DNA of 30,411 bases from contig DATENA010000295.1 of assembly GCA_035275285.1 (NCBI GenBank), positions 1 through 30,411 on the forward strand, given 5' to 3'. This DNA is from Chersky-265 sp035275285. GTDB lineage: Bacteria > Fibrobacterota > Fibrobacteria > UBA11236. Below the pieces are notes generated by a model. That model was not told where the DNA came from and made no database searches. It worked only from the letters and a program-made list of their open reading frames with translations. This document shows positions 1-8,216 of the stretch, piece after piece. How positions within the stretch are numbered: position 1 is the stretch's first letter; every line of letters begins with the position of its first letter. Both the position numbers and the translations under genes were made by a program.

Positions 1-20
1 CGAAAAAAGTAGACGCTTAT

Positions 21-124
21 CCGGCACCCTGCCTACCTTTCGGAGCGAGGCGTCGCTACGCTCCGAGGAGGAGGCCGCCGGACACCGAAATCACCCGCCG
101 GTTAACGCCGAAACAGGGTGCCGG
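21..124. repeat. Inverted repeat CCGGCACCCTG / CAGGGTGCCGG
   Basis: An exact 11-bp inverted repeat (21-31 and 114-124) encloses a second perfect 8-bp hairpin, TCGGAGCG at 40-47 with CGCTCCGA at 59-66. No gene is visible in the first 330 bases. The pair sits immediately outside the proposed IS left end and could be an older terminator, a target-site structure or part of the element itself. Confidence 0.5.
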
Positions 125-126
125 TT

Positions 127-1861
127 CAGCCGAAATACGCATTTAGCCGTCCCCCCCCGGCCCTGGTCTCTGCCGACGCTGCGTAACTTGATCCGAATCA
201 ATCCCTTACGTTGCCCGTCTGACCCAAGCCACGGTTCAGGGTAATGCCTTAGTTACCCAAAGAGATCAGCAAACCTCCGGATCCTACTGCACATTTGGAT
301 CCCATTCCCGCTCCGACTTTCCCATCTAACTTTGTTGCGTCCGCCGCGGGTTCCATGCGCTCCCACCAGCCCCGGCCCCTCCAAGGCAGGCTCTATGCTT
401 GAAATCGCCGATACTGAATTGAAAACCTACCCCTTCGACCATCACGGCCTCATCGCCGCCGTATGCAAGGATCTCCGCATCGCCCAGCGTATCGATAACC
501 TTCTGCCCGTGCATGCAGACCGCGTTGTCAGCCCCGGCCGCACCGTGGTTGCACTCATCCTCAACGGACTTGGGTTCACCAACCGCCGCCTCTACCTCAC
601 GCCCCAGTTCTTCGCCAGCAAGCCCGTCGAACGCCTTCTGGATGCCCCCATCCAGGCACGTGACCTCAATGACCATACGCTCGGCCATGCGCTCGATGAT
701 CTCTCCGCCTACGGCGTCAGCCGGCTTTTCGGCACGGTCGCCTTTGGCATCGCCTTGGAGCATCAGCTTCTCGGAGGACTGGCCCACCTCGATACCACCA
801 GCATCAGCGTCTCCGGCGAGTACGAGCACTCGCCAGGCGAGGACGTCGAGCCGGCCGTGATTCAGTTGACTTATGGCCATTCCAAAGACAAGCGGCCCGA
901 CCTGAAGCAGGCGGTCTTATCCCTGGTGGCCAATGGACCCAGCCAGATGCCGATTTGGATGGATGCCTTGGACGGGAACAGTTCCGATAAGAAGAGCTTC
1001 CACGAGACTATCCGCAAGGTGCGCGCGTTCCAGAGGCAGTTCAACCTCACGGCCGACTTCAAGTGGGTTGCCGATGCGGCGCTCTACTCCTCGGGCGGCC
1101 TTTTGGCTGCCAACGATTACCTTTGGCTCACGCGCGTACCCGAGACGATTACGGAATCCAAGGCTTGGCTGAGCCAGGAAGATACGGCGATCGCGTGGCA
1201 GACAGGGGACAATGGTTACAAGTACGCGGAAACGCTCTCGGTACATGGGAACGTCCCCCAGCGCTGGCTCATGGTGTATTCGGAGCAGGCCTGCGCGCGC
1301 GAGAAGCAGACATTGGAAAAGAACCTCGCGAAGCAGGAGGCGCAGCTCAAAAAGGACATCGGGCGCTTCGCGAGCCATGTGTTCCGATGTGAGAAGGATG
1401 CGGAAGGGTATCCCGGATCGCGCATGTTGGCGGAGTACAAGGCGCAGCAGGGGGTGGAGCGCGGCTTTCGCTTCCTCAAGGACCCGTGGTTCATGGTGGA
1501 CTCGGTGTTCCTGAAATCGCCACGGCGCATCGAGGCGTTGATGATGGGGATGACGCTATGCCTCTTGGTCTACAACGTAGCGCAGTACCAACTGCGGGAC
1601 AAGCTCAAAACCACGGGTGAGACACTGCCCAACCAGTTGGACAAGGAAGTGCAGAACCCCACCCTGCGGTGGATCTTCCAAATCATGGAGGGGTTGGGCA
1701 TCGCCCGGATCGAAGTCGGTACGGAGAGTCCGGCACGGGAGATGGTGACGAACATGACGCCGCTCCGACGAAAGATTGACCTGATCCCCTGGTCATCCGA
1801 TTATTCGGGCCTAACGCCTGCCGCATGCACGGGCTAAATCCGGAAAGTGCGTTTTAGGGTG
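127..1861 (+). mobile_element. IS1634-family insertion sequence, probably complete
   Basis: The transposase gene is flanked by imperfect terminal inverted repeats. The left end (about 127-148, with CCGAAATACGCATTTAGCC) resembles the reverse complement of the right end (about 1840-1861, giving CACCCTAAAACGCACTTTCC) over roughly 20 positions with single-base gaps. An exact 8-bp pair also exists (141-148 and 1832-1839), the right member overlapping the transposase stop codon. I could not identify a clear target-site duplication, so the ends are approximate. The 245 nt between the left end and the gene hold no other ORF. A second inverted repeat (21-31 with 114-124) lies just outside the proposed left end and may mean the true end is further left. 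Confidence 0.45.
395..1837 (+). CDS. IS1634-family DDE transposase
   Basis: The 480-residue product is a cut-and-paste DDE transposase. The N-terminus carries the DUF4277-type segment typical of IS1634 transposases (LKTYPFDHHGLIAAVCKDL, then VVALILNGLGFTNRRLYL and the PVERLL / DLNDHTLGHALDDL motifs). The catalytic core follows: HLDTTSISVSGEYE with the first Asp, VADAALYSSGGL with the second, and the C-terminal ERGFRFLKDPWFMVDSVFLKSPRRIEALM block with the Glu region. The length fits the family and no frameshift or internal stop is seen, so it may be active. ATG 395 is chosen because AAGGCAGG lies 4 nt upstream; an in-frame TTG at 332 would add 21 proline-rich residues without a convincing ribosome site. 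Confidence 0.9.
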   Translation: MLEIADTELKTYPFDHHGLIAAVCKDLRIAQRIDNLLPVHADRVVSPGRTVVALILNGLGFTNRRLYLTPQFFASKPVERLLDAPIQARDLNDHTLGHALDDLSAYGVSRLFGTVAFGIALEHQLLGGLAHLDTTSISVSGEYEHSPGEDVEPAVIQLTYGHSKDKRPDLKQAVLSLVANGPSQMPIWMDALDGNSSDKKSFHETIRKVRAFQRQFNLTADFKWVADAALYSSGGLLAANDYLWLTRVPETITESKAWLSQEDTAIAWQTGDNGYKYAETLSVHGNVPQRWLMVYSEQACAREKQTLEKNLAKQEAQLKKDIGRFASHVFRCEKDAEGYPGSRMLAEYKAQQGVERGFRFLKDPWFMVDSVFLKSPRRIEALMMGMTLCLLVYNVAQYQLRDKLKTTGETLPNQLDKEVQNPTLRWIFQIMEGLGIARIEVGTESPAREMVTNMTPLRRKIDLIPWSSDYSGLTPAACTG

Positions 1862-2070
1862 TAGGAATGTGGGTTTTGAAATATGCGGGCGAGACTATCT
1901 ATTCCCCTTTTCTGTAGATTCCCACAAAACCCTCGCTTCTGGTTGCCAGGCGGCCGTAAAAGGCCCGCTATATTTCAGGTTGTGGGGAAAAAAACCGTTC
2001 ATTTCCGGATCGCATTGTGTCCCCGTTCACGCCCGCTCCCTACGCATACATGAAGACAGGTCAAAGGCAC

Positions 2071-2104
2071 AAAAAATCCCCAGGTCTTTGGAGGACCTGG
2101 GGAT
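2071..2104 (-). terminator. Rho-independent terminator of the tRNA-Thr gene
   Basis: On the minus strand an 11-bp stem (ATCCCCAGGTC with GACCTGGGGAT) and a 7-nt loop are followed by six T residues (2071-2076 read in reverse). It lies 5 nt beyond the tRNA 3' end, so the tRNA is probably a single-gene transcript. Confidence 0.85.
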
Positions 2105-2109
2105 GAAAG

Positions 2110-2185
2110 TGGAGCCACTTACCGGAATTGAACCGATGACCTACTCATTACGAATGAGCCGCTCTACCAACTGAGCTAAAGTGGC
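2110..2185 (-). tRNA. tRNA-Thr (anticodon CGU)
   Basis: The minus strand folds as a canonical 76-nt cloverleaf with encoded CCA. The acceptor is GCCACTT/AAGTGGC, the D arm is GCTC-AGTTGGTA-GAGC, the anticodon stem is GCTCA/TGAGT (terminal G-T pair) around loop TTCGTAA (anticodon CGT, threonine ACG codons), and the T arm is ATCGG-TTCAATT-CCGGT. The discriminator base is T and CCA is at 2112-2110. Confidence 0.95.
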
Positions 2186-2195
2186 GTGGGTGGGA

Positions 2196-2223
2196 AAAAT
2201 AGCCTATTTCGCCTCAAAAACAA
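2196..2223 (-). promoter_or_regulatory. Sigma-70-type promoter for tRNA-Thr
   Basis: On the minus strand TTGTTT (2223-2218) is followed by a 16-bp spacer and TATTTT (2201-2196). The expected start is about 4 nt before the mature tRNA 5' end, leaving a very short leader for RNase P removal. Confidence 0.55.
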
Positions 2224-2288
2224 GTTACCCCGGGCCTTTCGAAAACATATTTTTCCCCGGATCCTCCTTTCCGCCGCGTGGAGACCCC

Positions 2289-2648
2289 ATGAAACCCATC
2301 CAAAGGGTCAAAAACGATCTGCAAGCCTGGCTCAAAGAGGCCGAAAAGGCTCCCAACTTCAAGACCCTGCTCCAGAACAAGTACTTCGAGCTGCGGGACG
2401 AATTGGAGGCCGAAGGCCTGCGGTTCCGCGAAACCGAAGACACCCTGATCCACCTGGAGTCCAGGAGCGGCGCGCATTGGGGCGAGGTGCGGAGCGAATT
2501 CCGCGGCCGGGGACGGGCCTTTCTGGGGATGCAGGTGGGCCAGGATTGGATGGCGCGTTTCAACGCCCTGTGCATCGCCTACCTGCAGGCTAAGGAATGG
2601 CTGCTGGCCTTGCGGCAGGATCCGCCGGGCGTCAGCGGGCCAGCATGA
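2289..2648 (+). CDS. Hypothetical protein, 119 aa
   Basis: I do not recognise this protein. It is a charged, probably largely helical soluble protein, rich in Glu, Arg and Lys, without signal peptide or membrane segment. ATG 2289 is chosen over the upstream ATG 2181 because GGAG lies 6 nt before it and because an earlier start would run through the tRNA promoter. Its last 17 nt overlap the end of the convergent membrane-protein gene on the minus strand. The start is reasonable, the function unknown. Confidence 0.65.
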   Translation: MKPIQRVKNDLQAWLKEAEKAPNFKTLLQNKYFELRDELEAEGLRFRETEDTLIHLESRSGAHWGEVRSEFRGRGRAFLGMQVGQDWMARFNALCIAYLQAKEWLLALRQDPPGVSGPA

Positions 2649-2949
2649 AATGGGCGTAGAAGGCGTAATAGCCTTGCACTACCAGGACGCTCAGGGTGGT
2701 GAACCAGAGCAGCTTGATTTGCAGCAGCAACCGGGTGCCGTAATGGTGGATGAACATGCCGATGCCCACCAGGGGCATGGCCCTGAGGATGGTGGCGGGG
2801 AAAGTCATGGTCAGGCAGATCAGAAGAGGGAAAAAGACGAAAATGGAAAGGAGGCCCAGGAGCAGATTGCCCTGGTAAATCCATTTCCGCAGGCCCGCCA
2901 GATAAGCCACGGTGGAAAAGGCGATTCCGAGCCAATTCAACAGCAACAT
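2632..2949 (-). CDS. Small integral membrane protein, 105 aa, about four TM segments
   Basis: The product is strongly hydrophobic, with likely membrane segments around residues 3-19, 29-47, 55-69 and 79-95. Short basic connectors (RKW, TRLLLQIK) suit alternating cytoplasmic loops. No family is recognised. On the minus strand a TATTAT box ends 6 nt before the ATG (preceded by GTTGGA at a 16-bp spacing), so the message may be leaderless. The gene diverges from the DUF1015 gene and converges on the 119-aa gene. Confidence 0.7.
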   Translation of the reverse strand: MLLLNWLGIAFSTVAYLAGLRKWIYQGNLLLGLLSIFVFFPLLICLTMTFPATILRAMPLVGIGMFIHHYGTRLLLQIKLLWFTTLSVLVVQGYYAFYAHFMLAR

Positions 2950-3049
2950 ACCCTAATAATACCCCGGCCCGCGGGCTTCCAACCCATAATAAAGATTTAT
3001 TTTTTGGCCCCCGGGGAACCATCCGGGAGAGCACGGAACGGGACGGAAC

Positions 3050-4204
3050 ATGGCTGAGATAGCGGGATTGCAGGGATTGCGGGCGGCGAAGGACAAGGCG
3101 GAAGCGTTGGCCACCCCCCCATACGACGTCATCAAGGAAGGATCCTTGCTGGAGACCCTCCTGAGCTCCAACCCGGAATCCTTTTTCCACGTGACCTTGG
3201 GACCCAATCCGGCTCAGGCCCTGCAGGACCTGAAGGACGGGGGCGTGCTCATCGAGGACGCCGAGCCCGCCTTCTACGTCTACGAGCAGAAATGGCCCGG
3301 GGGCGAGCGCCTGGGTTTCTTCGCCGCGGTGGCGGTCAGCGCCTATGCCGAAGGCCACATCGTGCGCCATGAAAAGACCTTCGATGAAAAGGTCAAAGGC
3401 CGCCTCAAGGTCACCAATGAAACCGGCTATACCCTGGAGCCGATTTTCCTCCTGACCAAATCCCCCATCCAGCCCATCCTGGAAAAAGTGCGGGACGAAC
3501 AGGCGCCCGAATATGATATCAAGAGCGACTTCAAGGGATGGAACGATTTGCACGGCATCGCCAGCCGGTTTTTCCGCGTTCCCGAAGCGTTCCCGGCCGG
3601 CCAGGCCCTGAAACGCGCCGTGGCGGAGAACCCGCTCTATATCGCGGACGGCCACCACCGCTACCACGCCGCCCTCTTGAACGGCCAGACCCATGCCATG
3701 GCCTATATCGTGGAGAAGGCGCGCATCCTGGCCTATAACCGCGTCATCAACGGCACGCGCAAGTTCAAGGAGATCATGGGCAAGCTGGATCTGCGGCCCG
3801 CCGATGCCTTTACCACGCCCGACAAGCACTCCTTCCGCATCTACACCAAGGACGGCACCTTCACCCTCAAGGCCAGGAACGTTCCCGGAGACGTGGTGGG
3901 CCGCCTGGACTGCAGCATCCTGGAGAAGGAGTTGTACCCCCATCTCGGCGTGGAGCACTCCATGATCCTGCAGAAGAAGCACTTCGACTATTACCCGGAA
4001 TCGGATCTCGCCACCATGAAATCCCTGGTGGATCAGGGCGAATACGATCTCGCCGTGGCCCTGGCCCCGGTCTCCATCGACGAACTGATGGCGGTCGCGG
4101 ACGCGGGCATGAAGGATTCCGAAGTGGTGATGCCGGAGAAGTCGACGTTCTTCGCGCCGAAGATTCTGTCGGGGGTGGTTCTGTACAGGCATTCGAAGAG
4201 GTAA
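3050..4204 (+). CDS. DUF1015 family protein, 384 aa
   Basis: This is a widespread cytoplasmic family of unknown biochemical function. The diagnostic segments occur in order: ATPPYDVI near residue 21, FYVYEQ near 92, the HEKTFDEKVKGR block near 124, YIADGHHRYHAALL near 199, LAYNRVI near 227 and MPEKSTFFAPKILSG close to the C-terminus. The length matches the family. ATG 3050 follows a purine-rich GGGACGGAAC stretch. The gene is monocistronic and followed about 120 nt later by a strong bidirectional terminator. No substrate can be inferred from the neighbours. Confidence 0.9.
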   Translation: MAEIAGLQGLRAAKDKAEALATPPYDVIKEGSLLETLLSSNPESFFHVTLGPNPAQALQDLKDGGVLIEDAEPAFYVYEQKWPGGERLGFFAAVAVSAYAEGHIVRHEKTFDEKVKGRLKVTNETGYTLEPIFLLTKSPIQPILEKVRDEQAPEYDIKSDFKGWNDLHGIASRFFRVPEAFPAGQALKRAVAENPLYIADGHHRYHAALLNGQTHAMAYIVEKARILAYNRVINGTRKFKEIMGKLDLRPADAFTTPDKHSFRIYTKDGTFTLKARNVPGDVVGRLDCSILEKELYPHLGVEHSMILQKKHFDYYPESDLATMKSLVDQGEYDLAVALAPVSIDELMAVADAGMKDSEVVMPEKSTFFAPKILSGVVLYRHSKR

Positions 4205-4294
4205 GAGCTGGGAAGCGGGATTGGGTGGATCTTGATGCCGTGGTTGCTGTGGCGACATCACGTCGGGAGTACAGGCAAATACCCTGGGTCTGCT

Positions 4295-4418
4295 GCTTCG
4301 CCCTTCGGAGTCGGGAGTCGGGGGTTGAAGAAAAAAAGCCAGGTAGGGTGACCTCCTGGTTTTTTTTTCTTCAACTCCCAGGCACGCTTCGCGCCGGGTC
4401 TCCCGACCCCCGACGGAA
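4295..4418. repeat. Nested-palindrome cassette, copy 1
   Basis: Arms built from GTCGGGAGTCGGG (left, about 4310-4322) and CCCGACCCCCGACGG (right, about 4402-4416) surround the terminator at 4325-4374. Positions 4295-4329 match the reverse complement of 26889-26923 at 31 of 35 bases, which identifies a dispersed family. The segment lies in the gene-free interval 4205-4685 between the DUF1015 gene and the flagellar block. Apart from this cassette and the sigma-54 promoter I see nothing else in that interval. Confidence 0.75.
4325..4374. terminator. Bidirectional intrinsic terminator
   Basis: TTGAAG and a run of A residues pair with a run of T residues and CTTCAA around a CCAGG/CCTGG stem with one bulged T and a GTGA (GNRA-type) tetraloop. 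Both strands end in long T tracts, so it can stop DUF1015 transcription and shield the flagellar operon. It forms the core of repeat copy 1. Confidence 0.85.
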
Positions 4419-4637
4419 TGTGGTTCAAGCGTTCCCCGTCGTCCCCCAAAACCGCCCTCGGCCCCGCCATGCATTCCTCGCTAAGTCATTCATCTTCAAG
4501 CCAAACTTAAAGCCCCGCCTCAACTCCGACCGCCCCGCTTTTTCCTCCCCGGAATAAACTTCCCCTCCCCTTTTTGCCGGCGATGCATTTCTTGCCTCGC
4601 CGCTTCCGTTTCCGCTCCAACTTGACCGTTTTCGGCA

Positions 4638-4653
4638 TGGCACGAAGGTTGCA
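4638..4653 (+). promoter_or_regulatory. Sigma-54 promoter of the motE-fliK-flgDE group
   Basis: TGGCACG-AAGG-TTGCA matches every fixed position of the RpoN consensus TGGCACGN4TTGCW, with the -24 GG at 4639-4640 and the -12 GC at 4651-4652. Transcription would start near 4664, about 22 nt before ATG 4686. Such promoters need an AAA+ activator, and none is encoded in this window. Confidence 0.88.
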
Positions 4654-4685
4654 TTGTAAGGCTATGCCATGAAACGGAACTTAGC

Positions 4686-5360
4686 ATGAAACTCAAAGAC
4701 CTCCTTGGAATATCGCTCGTCTCGATTTTCCTGTTCCCGATCATCCTGATCGGCATCATGCTGGCCGCGGGCGTGGCGCATCTGGAGTTCGGCGACGGCA
4801 AGGACAAGGATCGCCTCAAGACCGCCTATACGGGTGTGGACCAGGCCAAGCAGGAAGAAGCCGAAGCCAAACAGCTCAAGGCCTTCAAGGCTTTGGAACT
4901 CAAGGAACGGGACCTCAGGGAAAAGGAAGCGGAAATCAATCGCGAATCCGAGCGCCTGGAAAACCTGAAAATGGAAACCGTGAAGGCCAAGGACGAAATC
5001 GCCGGGCATCGCCGCAAGATCGAGGAACTGGTGGGCAAGAGCGCCGAAGTCCAGGACAAGCAGATCGCCGCGCTGGCCGAAGTCTACGGAGCCATGCGCC
5101 CCGATGAGGCGGCCCCGATCCTGCTGAGCCTCGAAGATCCCATGGTGGTCCGCATCATGAAGAAGATCCCGGAAACCCGCGCCACGTCCAAGCTGATGGC
5201 CTCGCTGGCCGCGTTGAACGTCAAGCGCGCCGCGAACATCACGCTGTTGCTCGGCGGCAAGGGAAGCCTGCAAAAGCCCAAGGACATTCCGGCCGATACC
5301 AACGCGCCGGGCGTCGATCGGAAAACCCCTCCCAAGAAGGCCGGGGCCGGCAAGGCTTAG
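4686..5360 (+). CDS. MotE/YlxF/FlbB-like flagellar protein with MgtE-N-like domain
   Basis: The 224-residue protein has one N-terminal membrane segment (about 7-30), a long charged coiled coil (about 45-125) and a C-terminal helical domain (about 125-190) with LAEVYGAMRPDEAAPILLSL, resembling the MgtE intracellular N-domain found in MotE (Rhizobia), FlbB (spirochetes) and YlxF (Bacillus). Members assist motor assembly; MotE chaperones MotC. Placement directly before fliK matches ylxF. A basic, disordered tail follows. It is the first gene behind the sigma-54 promoter, and fliJ, its usual upstream partner, is absent. Confidence 0.8.
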   Translation: MKLKDLLGISLVSIFLFPIILIGIMLAAGVAHLEFGDGKDKDRLKTAYTGVDQAKQEEAEAKQLKAFKALELKERDLREKEAEINRESERLENLKMETVKAKDEIAGHRRKIEELVGKSAEVQDKQIAALAEVYGAMRPDEAAPILLSLEDPMVVRIMKKIPETRATSKLMASLAALNVKRAANITLLLGGKGSLQKPKDIPADTNAPGVDRKTPPKKAGAGKA

Positions 5361-5401
5361 GCCGCGCCGGATGGAATCCCAGGAACCGAAGCGGAGCATA
5401 C

Positions 5402-7354
5402 ATGTCACAAGTCCGGAATCTCCTCGATATGTTCGTGAACGACCGCAAGGACGTCCAAGCCAAGAGCGCCAAGGCCCCGGAATCGAAGGGCCGGCCCGCG
5501 GGCGCGCAAGGGGACCTGCTGCCGCTCGATTCCGCCGGGAAGGAGGCTGCGCCGAAATCCTTCCAGGCCAAGATCAAGGAAAGCCGCGCCAAGCTGGCCG
5601 CGAAGGCCGGCAACCAGGCCGCGCAGAAGCGGACGCCCGATATCGGACCCGGCCATGAAGCGCCCCGGAACGAAGAGGGCGGCCGGACCGAGCGGGCCGA
5701 GCGCACCGGGAATGGCCGTTCCGCCCGTCCCGAACGCGCGGAGCGTCCCGATCAGCCCCGTCCCAAGACCCCCGTTTCCCGCCAGGCCGATCAAGCCGCC
5801 GACGGCGACGCCGACCGGGCCGCGGCCCCCGATGGGAGCGAAGACGCGTCCCGCACCGCCCGGGTCCGGCCGCAAAAGGCGGCGGACGCTTGCCGGACGG
5901 ACGGCGAAGCGGACGTGCCGGACGAAGCGGCCGCGCAGGAACTGAAAGCGGGCCTGGAAAGCATCGGCCTCCGCATCAGCGATGAACAATTGCAGGACCC
6001 GGCCTTCCTGCGCGACCTTCTGCAAATGCTCCAGGCCCTTCCCCTGCGGCCCGACGCCGGCCCGGATTCGGTTGGACAAGAAGCCGCGGACACGGAGGCC
6101 GTGGACGGATTGACCATGGATGCGGCTGCGGATGCCGCCCCGGCCGACGTCGCTCCGGCCTTCACGGCCGAAGCCCCCGCCTCCCTGGAAACGCTCATCG
6201 CCGCCGCCTTTCCGGAACTGGCCGCGCAACCCGCCGGGGGCGGAACCGAAGCCGGAACCGACCCCGAAGCGGCCGCGACCGCCGACCTGCCCGCGGATGG
6301 ATCCGGAACCGCCCCCGCGGAAGCCCGGCCCGCGGACCGCAAAAGCCTGGTCTCCCTGATCCGGAACCGGATCGAAGAAATGTCCAGCGACCCGGCGCAA
6401 ACCGCGCGCAACCGGGCCGATGCCTCCGCCACGCCCGCCGCGCCCACCACTACGCCGCAGGGATGGCAGGGCGTCAAAGTCCGTCCCCGGACCGAATCCG
6501 TCACCACCCAGCCCCTTCCCATGGCCGACTTCGATCGCCTGCGCGTCCTGCAGGCCGCGGCCCTCCAGGCCGGCAATGCGGGCAAGGAAATCGAAGCCGC
6601 GCCCCTGGCGCAGGCGGGGGAGGAAAACGGCTCCGTCGACGCCGTCGGGGAAACCGGGAACACCCTCTCCGCCGCCGACCGCAACGCCGGAACCGGCGCC
6701 GGAAGCGACGACGGACCCTCGGACCGCCAAGCCGACCTTTTCGGCGGAAACGGCGAAGCCTCCCGCAACGCGGAGACCTCGGGGCGCAAGGAAGGCCCGC
6801 TCGCTCCCAGGGAAACCGGCGCCGGCCCCCAATTCCAGGCGAACCTGGAACAGGCCCGTTCCGTGGACCACCGTTCCGGCGTACAGCGCGCCTGGGAACC
6901 CCGGCCCGCCTTCGAACCTTCGGCCCTGGAACAGATCGCCAAGAAGATGTCCGCCATCGGGCACAAGAGCGGCGAAGAGATCAGCATCCAGCTTTCCCCC
7001 GAACATCTCGGCAAGGTGCGCGTCTCCCTGGAGATGAAGGAAGGCGGCATGTCCGCCCGCATCGCCGTGGAAAGCGACAACGTGAAGCAGCAGGTGGAAG
7101 CGGGCATCTCCGCCCTGAAAGACGCTTTGGAGAACCAAGGCATCAAACTGCAGGGGTTGGAAGTGTCCGTCGATCAGCGCCACGGCTCCCTGTTCAATCC
7201 GGACGGCAGCAACGCCGAGTCCTTCTTCCACCGGAACGGCAGGGGCGGCCAGGGCGGAACCGAAAGGGGCGCGGAAGTCGCGCCTTTCGAAAGCGCCCCG
7301 GAAAGCGATACCGGCAGGCGCTGGGGATACAACACCATGGAATACATCGGTTAA
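5402..7354 (+). CDS. fliK: Flagellar hook-length control protein FliK
   Basis: The 650-residue protein acts as the secreted ruler that switches export specificity from hook to filament. The C-terminal Flg_hook domain (about 510-605) is clear: ISIQLSPEHLGKVRVSLEM, MSARIAVESDNVKQQVEAGI and LENQGIKLQGLEVSVD. The N-terminal two thirds are Ala/Pro/Glu/Asp-rich low complexity, as is typical, and set the ruler length; the protein is longer than the 405-aa Salmonella one, which fits the unusually large hook subunit encoded downstream. It lies between the motE-like gene (41-nt gap) and flgD (17-nt gap). Confidence 0.93.
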   Translation: MSQVRNLLDMFVNDRKDVQAKSAKAPESKGRPAGAQGDLLPLDSAGKEAAPKSFQAKIKESRAKLAAKAGNQAAQKRTPDIGPGHEAPRNEEGGRTERAERTGNGRSARPERAERPDQPRPKTPVSRQADQAADGDADRAAAPDGSEDASRTARVRPQKAADACRTDGEADVPDEAAAQELKAGLESIGLRISDEQLQDPAFLRDLLQMLQALPLRPDAGPDSVGQEAADTEAVDGLTMDAAADAAPADVAPAFTAEAPASLETLIAAAFPELAAQPAGGGTEAGTDPEAAATADLPADGSGTAPAEARPADRKSLVSLIRNRIEEMSSDPAQTARNRADASATPAAPTTTPQGWQGVKVRPRTESVTTQPLPMADFDRLRVLQAAALQAGNAGKEIEAAPLAQAGEENGSVDAVGETGNTLSAADRNAGTGAGSDDGPSDRQADLFGGNGEASRNAETSGRKEGPLAPRETGAGPQFQANLEQARSVDHRSGVQRAWEPRPAFEPSALEQIAKKMSAIGHKSGEEISIQLSPEHLGKVRVSLEMKEGGMSARIAVESDNVKQQVEAGISALKDALENQGIKLQGLEVSVDQRHGSLFNPDGSNAESFFHRNGRGGQGGTERGAEVAPFESAPESDTGRRWGYNTMEYIG

Positions 7355-7371
7355 AGGCGAGGAAGAGGAAC

Positions 7372-8160
7372 ATGTCGACCACAAGCCCACTGACTTCGGA
7401 CGTCAACAGCATCTTCAACCCCCCGGCCGCCGCGGGCCGCAAAGTCACGGCCGATTTCAGCGGCAGCGAGCTCAAGACCAGCGTCGACTCGGAAGGCGAT
7501 AAGAAGCTTTTCAAGGCCGGCGCCAAGCAGCTCGGCAAACAGGACTTCCTGCAATTGCTCGTGACCCAGATGCGTTTCCAGGATCCCCTGGCGCCCACGG
7601 ACAACCAGCAATTCGTGGCCCAGCTCGCGCAATTCTCGGCCCTGGAAGGCACCCAGAACATCAGCGACTCCATCGGAGACTTGAGCAAGAAGCTCGAGTC
7701 CATGGTGTCGGGACAGGCGGACAGCGCCTCCGCCATCAGCAATTCCTCGGCCACCGGCCTCATCGGCAAGTCCGTGCGGGTGAACGCCGAAGACGTCGTC
7801 TACGATCCGACCAAGGCCGCCCCCATCGAAATCAACGTCCATGCGGAAGCGGGCGATGGTTCGGTGCTCTCCATTCTCGACAGCGAAGGCAAGATCGTCA
7901 ACGCCCTCCCTTTGGAGAAGGCCGGCGAGTCGAAAGTCTCCTGGAACGGCCTGATGGTGGACGGGAACAAGGCTCCCGCCGGCAAGTACCAGCTCAAGGT
8001 GACGTCCAGGGACGGCGCCAAGGACACGGGCTACACCTTTTTCGAAAGCAAAGTCACCGGCATTTCCTATTCCAAGACCGGCACCCGCCTGGAGGTCAAC
8101 GGACAGTCCGTGGCCTTCGATCAGGTAATGCACGTCGCGGACGCGGAAGCGGCCGAGTAA
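7372..8160 (+). CDS. flgD: Flagellar hook capping protein FlgD
   Basis: The 262-residue hook-cap scaffold promotes FlgE polymerisation at the growing tip and is then discarded. The N-terminal FlgD motif is present (about 55-95): DFLQLLVTQMRFQDPLAPTD followed by NQQFVAQLAQFSALE. The C-terminal part (about 140-245) matches the FlgD Ig/Tudor-like region, with the conserved WNG...G...PAGKYQLKV pattern. ATG 7372 is preceded by AGGAAGAGG. It is followed by flgE after 56 nt. Confidence 0.95.
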   Translation: MSTTSPLTSDVNSIFNPPAAAGRKVTADFSGSELKTSVDSEGDKKLFKAGAKQLGKQDFLQLLVTQMRFQDPLAPTDNQQFVAQLAQFSALEGTQNISDSIGDLSKKLESMVSGQADSASAISNSSATGLIGKSVRVNAEDVVYDPTKAAPIEINVHAEAGDGSVLSILDSEGKIVNALPLEKAGESKVSWNGLMVDGNKAPAGKYQLKVTSRDGAKDTGYTFFESKVTGISYSKTGTRLEVNGQSVAFDQVMHVADAEAAE

Positions 8161-8216
8161 GGGATCCCGCCCGAGGGCGCAAGAATCACGGAAAAAAAGT
8201 CACTGGAGGATAAGGT

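Noticed and set aside
1869..2174. Plus-strand ORF of 101 codons after the transposase
   Set aside because: It runs through the tRNA terminator and the tRNA-Thr gene in antisense, and has no family features.
2579..4474. Minus-strand ORF of 631 codons across the DUF1015 gene
   Set aside because: It is antisense to a well-supported DUF1015 gene, is low in complexity and shows no domain; long antisense ORFs are expected at this GC content.
5405..7390. Minus-strand ORF of 661 codons across fliK
   Set aside because: Gly/Arg-rich shadow of the low-complexity fliK gene, with no recognisable motif.
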